Below are positions 50,115-58,956 of a stretch of DNA of 64,000 nucleotides, in pieces. Position 1 is the first letter of the stretch, and every line of letters begins with the position of its first letter. The position numbers and the translations under genes are program-made. This DNA comes from Paenarthrobacter sp. A20 (GTDB taxonomy: Bacteria; Actinomycetota; Actinomycetes; Actinomycetales; Micrococcaceae): the NCBI RefSeq assembly GCF_024168825.1, contig NZ_JALJWH010000001.1, positions 2,480,001 through 2,544,000 of the forward strand. Reading direction: 5' to 3'. Below the pieces are notes generated by a model. That model was not told where the DNA came from and did not search any database. It saw only the letters and a list, made by a program, of their open reading frames with translations.

Positions 50115-52745
50115 CTAGTTTTCTGCGCCGACGGTTTCGCTGCGGACCGGGATGGTGGAGGCAATGAGCACACCGCCCTTTTCTTCGTTCGTGGCCGGAC
50201 GGATCTGGCCCCGCTCAGGAACGAAGGAGATGGATTCGTCCTTCTGGTTGGGAGCGTTGACGAAGGAACGGAAACGGCGGAGGCGCTCCGGGTCCTTCAA
50301 CGTCTCAGCCCACTCGTCCTCGTAGGTGTCGATGTGCTTGGCCATGGCTGCCTCAAGCTCTTCGGCGATGCCCAGGGAGTCGTTGACCACTACCTCCTCG
50401 ACGTGCTTGATGCCGCCGTCAAGCTCCTCCTGCCAGCGAGCGGTGCGCTGCAGGCGGTCGGCGGTGCGGATGTAGTACATGAGGTAGCGGTCGATGTACT
50501 TCAGAAGGGTTTCGTCGTCCAGATCCTTGGCGAGCAGCTGGGCGTGGGCCGGGGTGGCGCCACCGTTACCGCCGACATACAGGTTCCAACCGTCCGCCGT
50601 AGCGATCACGCCAACATCCTTGCCGCGGGCCTCCGCACATTCGCGGGCGCAACCGGAGACACCCATCTTCAGCTTGTGCGGGCTGCGGAGGCCCCGGTAG
50701 CGGAGCTCCAGTGCGATGGCCATCGCCACGGAATCCTGGACACCGAAGCGGCACCACGTGGATCCAACGCAGGACTTCACCGTGCGCAGGCTCTTGCCGT
50801 ACGCCTGTCCGGACTCGAAACCGGCATCCACCAGTTCCTTCCAGATGTCCGGGAGCTGCTCAAGGCGGGCACCGAACATATCGATGCGTTGTCCGCCCGT
50901 GATCTTGGTGTAGAGGTTGTACTTCCCGGCAACGGCCGCGATGACGCCCAGGCCCTTGGGCGTGATCTCGCCACCTGCGATGCGGGGGACCACCGAGTAG
51001 GTGCCGTCTTTCTGCATGTTCGCCAGAGCGCGGTCGTTGGTGTCCTGCAGCGAGCCACGTCCGGCATCCAGGACATAGGCGGAGTGCTGGCTGGCCAGGA
51101 TGGAGGCAATGGTCGGCTTGCAGATATCGCAGCCCGCACCGGTGCCGTACTTGGCCATGATCTCTTCGAAGGACGTCAGTTCCAGCACGCGGATGGCGTC
51201 GAAGAGTTCCTGGCGGGAGAGGCTGATGTGCTCGCAGAGTGCCTTGGAGACCTCGATGCCGGACTTCTTCAGCTCGCCTTCGAGGAGCTTCTTGAGCATG
51301 GGGACGCACGATCCACACTGGGTACCGGCCCTCGTGCAGCCCTTGAGTTCGCCGAGTTCCTGCACAGGAGCGTCGCCTTCGCAGGCGCCGCAACCGTTGA
51401 TGGTGTCGCGGATGGTTCCGGCGGCCACGTTGTTGCAGGAGCACAGGATGGCGTCATCGGGGAGCTCGGTCTCCGGGGCCTCGCCACCGCCGGCAGCGCT
51501 CAGATAGGCACCGGGTTCGGCGGAGAGCTCGCGGCCCAGGAGCGGGCGGAGGCTCATGTAGGGGGAAGCATCGCCGACGAAAATGCCGCCCAAGAGGGTC
51601 TTGGCATCATCGGTGGTGACGATCTTCTGGTAAACGCCGCGGGCGGGGTCGGCGTAAACGATTTCGAGGGAGTGCTCGGTCCGGGCGAAGGCGTCACCGA
51701 AGCTGGCAACATCAACGCCGGACAACTTGAGTTTGGTGGCAGTGTCAAAGCCCGGGAAGGTCGCTTCGCCACCGTGCAGGCGGTCGGCAACGATCTCGGC
51801 CATGGTGTTGGCGGGAGCCACGAGGCCCAAGCACATGCCCTCGAAGTTGGCCACCTCACCGATGGCCCAGATCCCGTCCACTTCGGTAGCACAGAAATCG
51901 TTGATGACCACACCGCCGCGCTGGCCCAAGCTGAAGAGCTGCTCTTCGCCTTCTGCCGCGCGGAAAAGGTCGTCGCGGGGTTTGACGCCGATAGCCACGA
52001 TGACAAGGTCGGCGTCGATGGTGCGGCCGTCGGCCATGAGGACTCCGGTGACGTTGCCGTCGTCGTCCGTAACAACCTCCGAAGGGAAGACGCCACCGTG
52101 GACCTCGAAGCCCTTGGCTTCAATCAGCCGACCGAGGGCCTGGCCTGCGCCTTCGTCCAACTGGGTGTTCATGAGCCAAGGCGACCCGTTGATGACCACC
52201 GGAGTGGCACCGAGCTGCTCGGTACCGGCCGCGGACTCAAGCCCCAGCAGGCCGCCGCCGATGGTGACTGCGTTGACCTTGCGTCCCAGCTTCGCGCTGA
52301 GCTCGGCGATGGCCTTGTTAATGGTCCAGACGTCTTCGAGCGTGCGGTAAACGTGGGTGTGCTCGGCGCCGGGAATGGGAAGCCGGGCTGCATCCGAACC
52401 CGAGGCAACCACCAGGTGGTCGTATTCGTACTTGTTGCCGGCGGCCGTGAGCACACTCTTGGCAACCGTGTCGATCTTGACGGCGCGCTCGCCGGTCTTG
52501 AGGGTCAGGGCCTCGTGGTCCCACATCGATGCCTCGCCCAGGGTGAGGTCCACGTCGGTTTCGGTGAGGGCCTTGCTCAGCGCCACTCGGTCATAAGGGA
52601 GGTGGGCCTCTTCGGTCAGCACCGTAACCTGCCAACCTTCAAGTCCCCGGTTGACCATGGCATCGGTGAAACGGTGGGCAGCGGGACCGCCGCCGACGAC
52701 GACGATGCGGCGCGGGTTCTCTGTACTTGAAGTGTGTCCGGTCAC
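50115..52745 (-). CDS. nirB: Assimilatory nitrite reductase large subunit (NAD(P)H)
   Basis: 876 residues, cytosolic, reduces nitrite to ammonium. FAD-binding IVVVGGGPAAHRFTDAM and the second nucleotide site VTIGGGLLGLESA are at the N-terminus. A BFD-like [2Fe-2S] segment with LCSCNNVAAGTI, GCGACEGD and CTRAGTQCGSC follows mid-protein. The sirohaem/[4Fe-4S] ligands are SCVGSTWCRFGVQD (C-x5-C) and GVSGCARECAEARGKD (C-x3-C). It is first in a transcript with cobA and hemD. A GlnR-type site lies 68-94 bp upstream. nirD lies on the opposite strand, upstream, rather than downstream as usual. Confidence 0.96.
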   Translation of the reverse strand: MTGHTSSTENPRRIVVVGGGPAAHRFTDAMVNRGLEGWQVTVLTEEAHLPYDRVALSKALTETDVDLTLGEASMWDHEALTLKTGERAVKIDTVAKSVLTAAGNKYEYDHLVVASGSDAARLPIPGAEHTHVYRTLEDVWTINKAIAELSAKLGRKVNAVTIGGGLLGLESAAGTEQLGATPVVINGSPWLMNTQLDEGAGQALGRLIEAKGFEVHGGVFPSEVVTDDDGNVTGVLMADGRTIDADLVIVAIGVKPRDDLFRAAEGEEQLFSLGQRGGVVINDFCATEVDGIWAIGEVANFEGMCLGLVAPANTMAEIVADRLHGGEATFPGFDTATKLKLSGVDVASFGDAFARTEHSLEIVYADPARGVYQKIVTTDDAKTLLGGIFVGDASPYMSLRPLLGRELSAEPGAYLSAAGGGEAPETELPDDAILCSCNNVAAGTIRDTINGCGACEGDAPVQELGELKGCTRAGTQCGSCVPMLKKLLEGELKKSGIEVSKALCEHISLSRQELFDAIRVLELTSFEEIMAKYGTGAGCDICKPTIASILASQHSAYVLDAGRGSLQDTNDRALANMQKDGTYSVVPRIAGGEITPKGLGVIAAVAGKYNLYTKITGGQRIDMFGARLEQLPDIWKELVDAGFESGQAYGKSLRTVKSCVGSTWCRFGVQDSVAMAIALELRYRGLRSPHKLKMGVSGCARECAEARGKDVGVIATADGWNLYVGGNGGATPAHAQLLAKDLDDETLLKYIDRYLMYYIRTADRLQRTARWQEELDGGIKHVEEVVVNDSLGIAEELEAAMAKHIDTYEDEWAETLKDPERLRRFRSFVNAPNQKDESISFVPERGQIRPATNEEKGGVLIASTIPVRSETVGAEN

Positions 52746-52812
52746 TGGTGGGCCTTTCGCAGATGTTGCAGACGGATCTCCGCAACTTGTGGTTCCAGCC
52801 TAGGGACGGGCA

Positions 52813-52839
52813 GTTTCGCTTCAGTTTCCCTTATGTTTC
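52813..52839 (-). promoter_or_regulatory. GlnR-type box: three GAAAC half-sites at 11-bp spacing
   Basis: On the plus strand GTTTC occurs at 52813-52817, 52824-52828 and 52835-52839, each pair separated by six bases. On the minus strand this reads GAAAC-N6-GAAAC-N6-GAAAC, matching the actinobacterial GlnR pattern gTnAC-N6-GaAAC. It lies between the divergent nirB and nirD genes; nirB is a GlnR target in Streptomyces. Confidence 0.75.
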
Positions 52840-52864
52840 GTGATCTTAACTTCTGCATCACGAA
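52837..52864. promoter_or_regulatory. Inverted repeat TTCGTGAT-N12-ATCACGAA in the nirB-nirD promoter region
   Basis: Perfect 8-nt arms at 52837-52844 and 52857-52864, overlapping the last GAAAC half-site by 3 nt. It may be a second regulator site, for example for the HemD-winged-helix protein of the same cluster; the binder is unknown. Confidence 0.5.
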
Positions 52865-53026
52865 CGCATTTCCGGGGGCGTGAGGTCTCTTTTACGCGTT
52901 GGACACAAACGCGCACCCCTGTTGAAACACCCCCGCCCTAGCGTGGAGGAGTGGCCGCAAGCGTGGCCCGGTCCGGGGGAGTGACGGTGGAAATGCCAGC
53001 ACCCGGACACAGTGAGAGGGGCTGAA

Positions 53027-53389
53027 ATGACCGTAATTCTGGACCGTGCCGAGGACCTGACCACCACCGCCACGTGGCAGCGTGTTTGCCCGGTGGCAGA
53101 ACTGGAAGTGGCCTGGGGCGAAGCGGCACTGATCGCCGGACGCCAGGTTGCCCTGTTCCGCACCGCGCCCACCGAGGTCTTCGCTGTGGCACAGCAGGAT
53201 CCTGCAACGCTGGCCAACGTCATGGCCCGCGGCATCATCGGATCCCGAGGCAGCAGGCCGACCATCGCGTCGCCACTGCACAAGGAGGTCTACGACCTCG
53301 AAACCGGGGAGTGCTTCACCAACCCGGAACTTACGCTCGCCGTCTTCGCCACCCGTTTGGTGGACGGTTTCATCGAAGTTGAAGTCTAG
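53027..53389 (+). CDS. nirD: Nitrite reductase small subunit (Rieske-fold, no cluster ligands)
   Basis: 120 residues. WQRVCPVAELEVAWGEAALI, VALFRTAPTEVFAVAQQDPA, IASPLHKEVYDLETGECFTN and LAVFATRLVDGFIEVEV match NirD, a Rieske-like fold that lacks the Cys/His cluster ligands, as here. ATG 53027 follows GAGGGG-CTGAA; an in-frame start at 53012 is less likely. It is transcribed away from nirB with 281 bp between the start codons, an uncommon arrangement for two subunits of one enzyme. Confidence 0.92.
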   Translation: MTVILDRAEDLTTTATWQRVCPVAELEVAWGEAALIAGRQVALFRTAPTEVFAVAQQDPATLANVMARGIIGSRGSRPTIASPLHKEVYDLETGECFTNPELTLAVFATRLVDGFIEVEV

Positions 53390-53394
53390 GACTC

Positions 53395-55140
53395 CTACAA
53401 ACCCAATGCTTCGCGGACATCCCTAAGGACATCGTCCAGGGAGGTCCGTGCTGCTTGGCGTGCCTCGGGCAGTTCGGCCGCGGACTCAACGGCCTGGATG
53501 ACTTCCAGGTAGCACTTGAGCTTGGGCTCCGTGCCACTGGGACGGATAATCACGCGGGTGAGGTCCCGGGTCACATACAGCAGACCGTCCGTGGGCGGCA
53601 GGGCCTGGCTTCCTTCTGCCAAGTCGGTGAAGACCTCGACGGCGGAGCCTCCGAATGCTTCGGGCGGGTTGACCCGCAGGCGGTTCATCATGGCGTCGAG
53701 CAACCCGAGGTCTGCCACCCGGATGCTCAACTGGTCACTGGCGTGCAGCCCGTGCACCAGGTACAGGTCATCAAGGGTGTCGAAGATGGTCCTGCCCTCA
53801 GCTTTGGCGGCGGCGGCCAATTCGGCGATCAGGACTGCTGCGGAAATGCCGTCCTTGTCGCGCACCAGTTCGGGCGCCACACAGTAACCCAGGGCTTCCT
53901 CGTACCCGTAGGTGAGGCCGGGAACCCGGGAAATCCATTTGAATCCCGTGAGCGTTTCCTCGTGCGCATACCCGGCTGCTGCCGCGATCCGTGAGAGAAG
54001 GCGTGAGGACACGATCGAGTTGGCGAAGACGCCGCCCCGGGTCTCTTCGCCCGCACCGGCGGCCATGCGCGCTACGACATGTGCGCCCAGTAACGCACCC
54101 ACTTCGTCCCCGCGCAACATCCGCCAAGCACCGGTGGCGGGATCCAAGGCTGCGACTGCGGCGCGGTCGGCGTCGGGATCATTGGCCAGAACGATGTCCG
54201 CATCCGAGTCCGCGGCAGCCGCGAGAGCCAGGTCAAGCGCGCCGGGTTCTTCCGGGTTGGGGAAGGCAACAGTGGGGAAGTCAGGGTCCGGTGCCGCCTG
54301 TTCAGCCACCAGGGTGACGTCCGTGAAACCTGCGGCATTAAGGACTGAGACGGCCGTTTCGCCACCCACACCGTGCATGGGAGTCAGGACGATCTTGAGG
54401 TCCCGGGCGGGAAAGTGTTCCCGATCTGCCAGGCCGGCCATGGCAGTTTCATACTCTGCGGTGATGGCGTTGGGCAGCACGGTCCAGCCGGCCGCGGCCA
54501 GCTGAATCGAGTCCAGCGCCCCCACAGCCTCGATCTTCGCCGCGATTTTTGCATCGTAGGGGGCCACGATCTGGGAACCGCGCCCGCTCTCCGGCACAGC
54601 GTGCCGCCCCAGGTAGACCTTGTAGCCGTTGTCCTGCGGCGGGTTGTGGCTGGCTGTGACCATCACGCCGCCGTCGCACTCCAGTGACCTGACCGCGTAG
54701 GCGAGCAACGGCGTCGGGAGCGCCGCCGGCATGAGGAACGTCTCGATTCCTGCTGCGGTGAAGATTGCCGCGGTTTCCTCGGCAAAGATGTCCGAGTTGT
54801 AGCGGGCATCAAAGCCGACGACGGCGCGTGGCTGGGTTCCCGGCGCAGCTGCAGCGACTGCTTCGTTGAGGAAAGCCGCCAAACCTGCCGCGGCTCGACG
54901 GACAACGACGCGGTTCATGCGGTTGGGACCGGGGCCCAGTGCTGCGCGGAGGCCGGCAGTGCCGAACTGCAGGGTGCCGTTGAAGCTGTCGCCCAGCTCC
55001 TGGGCTGCTCCCGCATCACCGCCACTGGCGAGTTCGGCGAGCTCCACGAGAGAGGCCGACGTCGCCGGATCCGGGTCTTGGGATGCCCATTCGCGGGCGT
55101 CGGTGAGCAGCTGTTCAAATGCGGCATCGCTGGATGTCAT
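53395..55140 (-). CDS. Phospho-sugar mutase (phosphoglucomutase/phosphomannomutase family)
   Basis: 581 residues, cytosolic. Moves phosphate between C1 and C6 of hexose phosphates. TLQFGTAGLRAALGPGPNRM opens domain 1, catalytic Ser164 is in VMVTASHNPPQDNGYKVY, the metal loop is in LANDPDADRAAVA, and the C-terminal phosphate loop is IRPSGTEPKLKCYLEV. ATG 55140 is chosen; the frame runs upstream without similarity. It is homologous in type and position to mycobacterial pmmB, which lies beside deoD. Its stop is 5 bp from the nirD stop (convergent). Confidence 0.93.
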   Translation of the reverse strand: MTSSDAAFEQLLTDAREWASQDPDPATSASLVELAELASGGDAGAAQELGDSFNGTLQFGTAGLRAALGPGPNRMNRVVVRRAAAGLAAFLNEAVAAAAPGTQPRAVVGFDARYNSDIFAEETAAIFTAAGIETFLMPAALPTPLLAYAVRSLECDGGVMVTASHNPPQDNGYKVYLGRHAVPESGRGSQIVAPYDAKIAAKIEAVGALDSIQLAAAGWTVLPNAITAEYETAMAGLADREHFPARDLKIVLTPMHGVGGETAVSVLNAAGFTDVTLVAEQAAPDPDFPTVAFPNPEEPGALDLALAAAADSDADIVLANDPDADRAAVAALDPATGAWRMLRGDEVGALLGAHVVARMAAGAGEETRGGVFANSIVSSRLLSRIAAAAGYAHEETLTGFKWISRVPGLTYGYEEALGYCVAPELVRDKDGISAAVLIAELAAAAKAEGRTIFDTLDDLYLVHGLHASDQLSIRVADLGLLDAMMNRLRVNPPEAFGGSAVEVFTDLAEGSQALPPTDGLLYVTRDLTRVIIRPSGTEPKLKCYLEVIQAVESAAELPEARQAARTSLDDVLRDVREALGL

Positions 55141-55188
55141 AGGGACAAAACTATCCTCAATGAGCCGCGAAGGGGCAACGAGGGGCAA

Positions 55189-55226
55189 GATCCCTTCCCC
55201 CAAGAGGGGTCTTAATGGGTGGGATC
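55189..55226. terminator. Possible hairpin between GH32 and phospho-sugar mutase genes
   Basis: GATCCC (55189-55194) pairs with GGGATC (55221-55226), with an inner CCCC/GGGG stem. It lies after the GH32 stop on the minus strand. There is no T tract, so this is a weak terminator candidate. Confidence 0.35.
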
Positions 55227-55242
55227 CCGCTCATCGGCGGCA

Positions 55243-56859
55243 CTAAAGTGAGCGCGTTCGCACGGTGAAGTCCGTGTCGCCATCCAGGCTGAACCCTGAA
55301 GAACCCGTGTCGTCCCAGTCCGGGAAGAACGTGTCCGAAACAACCGCAGCTCCGTCTCCGGCGAAGACTTCCACAGAGGACGAATCCAAGAGGATGGTCA
55401 GATGGACCTTGTTCCCGGAGGATGGCAGGGCCACTTCGTGAAATGGGCTGAACTTTTCAGAGAAGTTGCCCGTTCCGGCCTTGGACCGGTCCACCCTGAG
55501 AGTGTGGTTCTCCTTGTTGTAGGAGATACGCAGGCCCGCATTGGCATCGGGCGATTGGCGGAGGATCAGTCCGGCTTCGCGGGCAGAGGTCAGTTCCATC
55601 TCGAGTTCGATCAGTTGGGCGCGGCCCGTGAAGTCCTCGCCGAGTGCCTTCGGTGAGGAGCCGATGGTGAGGTTTTTGCCTTTGACTTCACTGCCGGCGC
55701 GTTCAAGTGCCGTTCTTGCTGCGGAGGCGATGACGGACCGCAGTTCGAAACGGCGCTCTCCGCGAACCAAGGTGAGCTCGCGCGGAATCGCCATGGAACC
55801 TCGCCACGGAGTGGTGGGAACATGCTGGGCGTAGTCCCAGTTGCCCATCCAGCCAAGCAGCACGGGTTTGTCACCGGGCGCGCCGGAGATGGAGTTGGCC
55901 GCGTAATAGTCGGCGCCATGGTCCAGCCACTGGGATTCGTTGAGTGGGGCATCCGGTGCGGCCGCGTTTTCGGCTGTGAAGCGGGTCCCGTCGAATTCAC
56001 CGACGAAGTACTGCATGCCCGAGCCGCCAGCTATACCGCCGGGGTTGATGCTGAGCAGCATCACCCACTTCTTCGCGGTGGAACCTTCTACCTTCATCTG
56101 GAGAAGTTCGGGCACCTCCCAGAGCCCTCCTTGGGCTCCGACTCCCGAGAAATCACTCAAGTAATCCCACTGGAGCAGATCGGTGGACTTGAACATTTTG
56201 ACCACTTGGGCGTCGGCCACCACGGTGGTCATCACCCAGTAACCGCCCGGCTCATACCAGGTGATTTTGGGATCGCGGAAGTTGTTGTTCGTGGGCGCGA
56301 GGTTCAGCACAGGGTTGCCCCGGTACTTCTGCCAGGTGGTCCCGTTATCCAGGCTGAAGGCGAGCGACTGTGCCTGCGCGCCCTGGGGGAGTGCACCGTT
56401 CTTCCCGTAAGCGCTGGTGTAATGGGCCACCATCGGCGGATTCCCTGCCGATCCCAGTCCGGAAGCGTTGTTCGTGTCCATGACGATGCAGCCGGAGAAG
56501 ATCTCTTCCTCGGGGCTGGCTTCCATGGCCACGGGACGCTGTTCCCAGTGCACCAGGTCTGTGCTGGTGGAGTGGCCCCAGGACATGTTGCCCCACGAGT
56601 TTCCGCGCGGGTTGTACTGGTAAAACGCGTGGTAGGTCCCGTCGTGGAAGACGAGGCCATTGGGGTCGTTGAGCCAGTTCTTTTCAGCCGTCAGGTGGGC
56701 AACGGGCCGCCAAGGATCCGAAGCGGTAGGTGCCGGACCCGTCGAGGTGGGGGACGGCGTCGGGCTGGCCGTGCAGGAAGCGGCAGAAAAGGCGACCACG
56801 ACGGCGGCACTTGCGGCCAGTAAATGGCGGCGGGACAGGTGGGGGTTGGGATAAGTCAT
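55243..56859 (-). CDS. GH32 exported levanase/fructosidase lipoprotein
   Basis: 538 residues. A Tat-type signal (LSRRHLLAASAAVVVAFSAA) ends at a lipobox-like cysteine (Cys29), then a Pro/Ser/Thr linker. GH32 catalytic signatures are present: nucleophile Asp65 in NWLNDPNGLVFHDG, the RDP motif in NNFRDPKITWYEPGG, and the acid/base Glu in GGLWEVPELLQM. A C-terminal beta-sandwich follows (HLTILLDSSSVEVFAGDG). It should release fructose or fructo-oligosaccharides from levan or sucrose at the cell surface. It lies 92 bp after the levansucrase gene on the same strand, with a hairpin between. Confidence 0.92.
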   Translation of the reverse strand: MTYPNPHLSRRHLLAASAAVVVAFSAASCTASPTPSPTSTGPAPTASDPWRPVAHLTAEKNWLNDPNGLVFHDGTYHAFYQYNPRGNSWGNMSWGHSTSTDLVHWEQRPVAMEASPEEEIFSGCIVMDTNNASGLGSAGNPPMVAHYTSAYGKNGALPQGAQAQSLAFSLDNGTTWQKYRGNPVLNLAPTNNNFRDPKITWYEPGGYWVMTTVVADAQVVKMFKSTDLLQWDYLSDFSGVGAQGGLWEVPELLQMKVEGSTAKKWVMLLSINPGGIAGGSGMQYFVGEFDGTRFTAENAAAPDAPLNESQWLDHGADYYAANSISGAPGDKPVLLGWMGNWDYAQHVPTTPWRGSMAIPRELTLVRGERRFELRSVIASAARTALERAGSEVKGKNLTIGSSPKALGEDFTGRAQLIELEMELTSAREAGLILRQSPDANAGLRISYNKENHTLRVDRSKAGTGNFSEKFSPFHEVALPSSGNKVHLTILLDSSSVEVFAGDGAAVVSDTFFPDWDDTGSSGFSLDGDTDFTVRTRSL

Positions 56860-56885
56860 GGGGAAAATCCTGAAGGGGTTGGGGT

Positions 56886-56924
56886 GGCAGGGGTGCTGGC
56901 CCTTCTGGAGCCAACACCCCTGCC
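56886..56924 (-). other. Strong intergenic hairpin between GH68 and GH32 genes
   Basis: GGCAGGGGTGCTGGC (56886-56900) pairs with GCCAACACCCCTGCC (56910-56924) at 14 of 15 positions around a 9-nt loop. No T tract follows on the minus strand, so it may stabilise or process a shared mRNA, or attenuate the downstream gene. Confidence 0.6.
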
Positions 56925-56951
56925 GCGGCCTCACGGCCAGGGTTTTATGGC

Positions 56952-58550
56952 CTACTTGTAGTGGCCTTCGCCGCCGACGCGGACGTTGGTGGGCAGGTAG
57001 CCGAACGGGCCGAGGCCGTTCTGGCCGAAGCTGCGGTCAACCTGCGTCACTCCGCCCTTGAAGTTCATCTTCACGGTGGGTGAGAGTGAACCGCCGCGGA
57101 CACCGTCCACGTTGTCGATGAACGACTGCACCAGGCCTCCGGGCTGCACGTAGTGCGAGTAGGCCTGGAACTGGCGGCCATTCTGTCGGGGGTCCGGGCC
57201 TTCCGGGGCGTTGGCCGGCATGTTCAGGTCCGTGGGGGAACCCAGGGCCAGGCCGCTGTTGTTGACCGGCTGGTAGTCCGAACGGACGCCGTTGCCAACA
57301 AAGCCGTACACGCCGTCGGGACCGCGCATGCCGTCCGCGTAGGTGAACTGGTGGCTGATGGTGAACAGGTAGTACTTGTTCTTCCCGTTCTCGTTCTGGA
57401 TGAAGATCTGGGGACGCTCAGTCTGATCGTTGACGCAGTTTGCAGACAGGATCGGCGGAAGGAAGCTCCACTTGGTCAGGTCCTTGTTGTCTGCGACTGC
57501 CAGGCCCACGTTTGCTGTCTGGTACCAAGCGCCGGTGCTGTTGACCTGGGCCACGGTTTCGGCGTTGGGATCGCCGGGCTGGTAGCCCAGGTCTTCCTGC
57601 TTGCACTTGTAGGAGCCCCGGGTGCCACCGGTGTTGCCTTCGAAGACCATGAAGGTCTTGCCCGGGTGTGCGGGGTCCGCGAACGTGTACGGATCACGGA
57701 AAGCGAAGCCCGGGTTCTGGGCCTTGTTCTGGTACAGCTTTCCGTCCGGTTCCAGCAGTTTGGTGTGCTGGAAGCCATCAAAGCTCACGCCGTTCTTGTC
57801 GGCATGGATGGTGCCCAGGGCCTTGGCGATGGCCGCGTCGGGGGCGATTCCACCCCCACCGGCGTTGCGTTCGGCGATGTCATAGAACGTGGTGGCCGTG
57901 TAGAACACGTTGATCTTGTTGCCCTGCATGAGGCGGGTGGAACCGGACCATTCCGTGTTTCCGATGGACGTGTTGTCCAGGAACAGGTGTCCGCCGTAGT
58001 TCCATTTGTCCTTGGCAGGATCGGCGTTGGTCTTCCGGAAGAAGTAGCCGATCCGGGCGTTCCAGTGGCGCTGGTCGAAGCCGTAGCCTGCATGCCGGTC
58101 AGCCACCAGGGAGAAGATGACGTCATAGCCCTTGTAGCTGATCTGGTTCGCGTTCTCGTCGGTCAGGGACCAGGTGTCCCATACCCAGACGTCGTCGTTC
58201 ATGGCCGGGAAGTCCTTGGGGATTTCCGGCATGGTGACGTTGGGGCTCATGGAGTTCTGGCCCGGTGCAACGTTGGGGTTGCTCTGGGCCATGATCTGTT
58301 TGGCGTCGGCGCGCGTCCACTTGGACGTGAAGTCTGCTGCCGGGTCGTAGGCCTGCTGCGTATGGGTGGTTGGCAGCGGGAAGCCGGGCGTGGGTGCCGG
58401 CATGGTGCTCGACGGCGGGTCGGCCGGCAGGTTGGCCTGCGCAGCGGGCGTGACCAGCAGGATGCTGCCTGCCACGCTGGCTGCAGCGGCGACGGCTATT
58501 GCCCGTCGCAGACGGCGGCGTGGCCGTTGAGGGGTTGAGTGCGTGTTCAT
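56952..58550 (-). CDS. sacB: GH68 levansucrase, secreted
   Basis: 532 residues. A signal peptide with an arginine-rich n-region and AQA cleavage near residue 39 indicates export. GH68 residues are visible: nucleophile Asp125 in DDVWVWDTWSLTD, the RDP motif in AFRDPYTFADPAHPG, and the acid/base Glu in NDQTERPQIFIQN. Levansucrase splits sucrose and builds levan outside the cell. It is first in a two-gene levan cassette with the GH32 enzyme. LacI-type operator sites lie 270-340 bp upstream. Confidence 0.93.
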   Translation of the reverse strand: MNTHSTPQRPRRRLRRAIAVAAAASVAGSILLVTPAAQANLPADPPSSTMPAPTPGFPLPTTHTQQAYDPAADFTSKWTRADAKQIMAQSNPNVAPGQNSMSPNVTMPEIPKDFPAMNDDVWVWDTWSLTDENANQISYKGYDVIFSLVADRHAGYGFDQRHWNARIGYFFRKTNADPAKDKWNYGGHLFLDNTSIGNTEWSGSTRLMQGNKINVFYTATTFYDIAERNAGGGGIAPDAAIAKALGTIHADKNGVSFDGFQHTKLLEPDGKLYQNKAQNPGFAFRDPYTFADPAHPGKTFMVFEGNTGGTRGSYKCKQEDLGYQPGDPNAETVAQVNSTGAWYQTANVGLAVADNKDLTKWSFLPPILSANCVNDQTERPQIFIQNENGKNKYYLFTISHQFTYADGMRGPDGVYGFVGNGVRSDYQPVNNSGLALGSPTDLNMPANAPEGPDPRQNGRQFQAYSHYVQPGGLVQSFIDNVDGVRGGSLSPTVKMNFKGGVTQVDRSFGQNGLGPFGYLPTNVRVGGEGHYK

Positions 58551-58819
58551 GCTTGCTCTTCTCGCGGAGTGTTGGACTTCGTGGAGTGGGGCGCATGCCC
58601 TGTCCCCTGATGAGGGGTTCTTTTACTCAGGCGTCCGTCGATCCGCTGGAAGCGTCTTCGAAGGACGCCATCGTTTCGAGGTGGCGACGAGTCCATGCGG
58701 GGCCCTCGTCGCGGTGTGTTCCGGCACGTCGACTTACCGGAGCACTCTCCACGCTAGACACGTGTTAGGTCGCAAATCAAAGGGCATTTCATCTGCCCGG
58801 GAGGCTACCCGCCCGTAGA

Positions 58820-58835
58820 TGCGCAAGCGCTTACA
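58820..58835. promoter_or_regulatory. LacI-family operator-like site 1 upstream of sacB
   Basis: TGCGCAAGCGCTTACA contains the palindrome AAGCGCTT (58825-58832) with a central CG, typical of LacI/ScrR-type operators. Confidence 0.6.
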
Positions 58836-58878
58836 TTGCCAACGTGCGCGCGTGACATTTCCGGCCAGGCAGGTCAAA

Positions 58879-58890
58879 TGTTGCGCAACA
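58879..58890. promoter_or_regulatory. LacI-family operator-like site 2 upstream of sacB
   Basis: TGTTGCGCAACA is a perfect 12-bp palindrome with the TTGCGCAA core common to LacI-type sugar repressors. It lies about 55 bp from site 1. Confidence 0.6.
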
Positions 58891-58956
58891 AATCAGATTT
58901 ATTCTGGGAATCTGCTGTGCATTTACTTCCCGCCCCCGATTGTTAGCGCACACGCC

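Noticed and set aside
47874..52730. Very long plus-strand open frame (1618 codons)
   Set aside because: It runs antisense through hemD, cobA and nirB, which have clear catalytic motifs on the minus strand. Its composition (His/Gly/Gln/Val rich, no domain) is that of a frame kept open by GC-rich codon bias.
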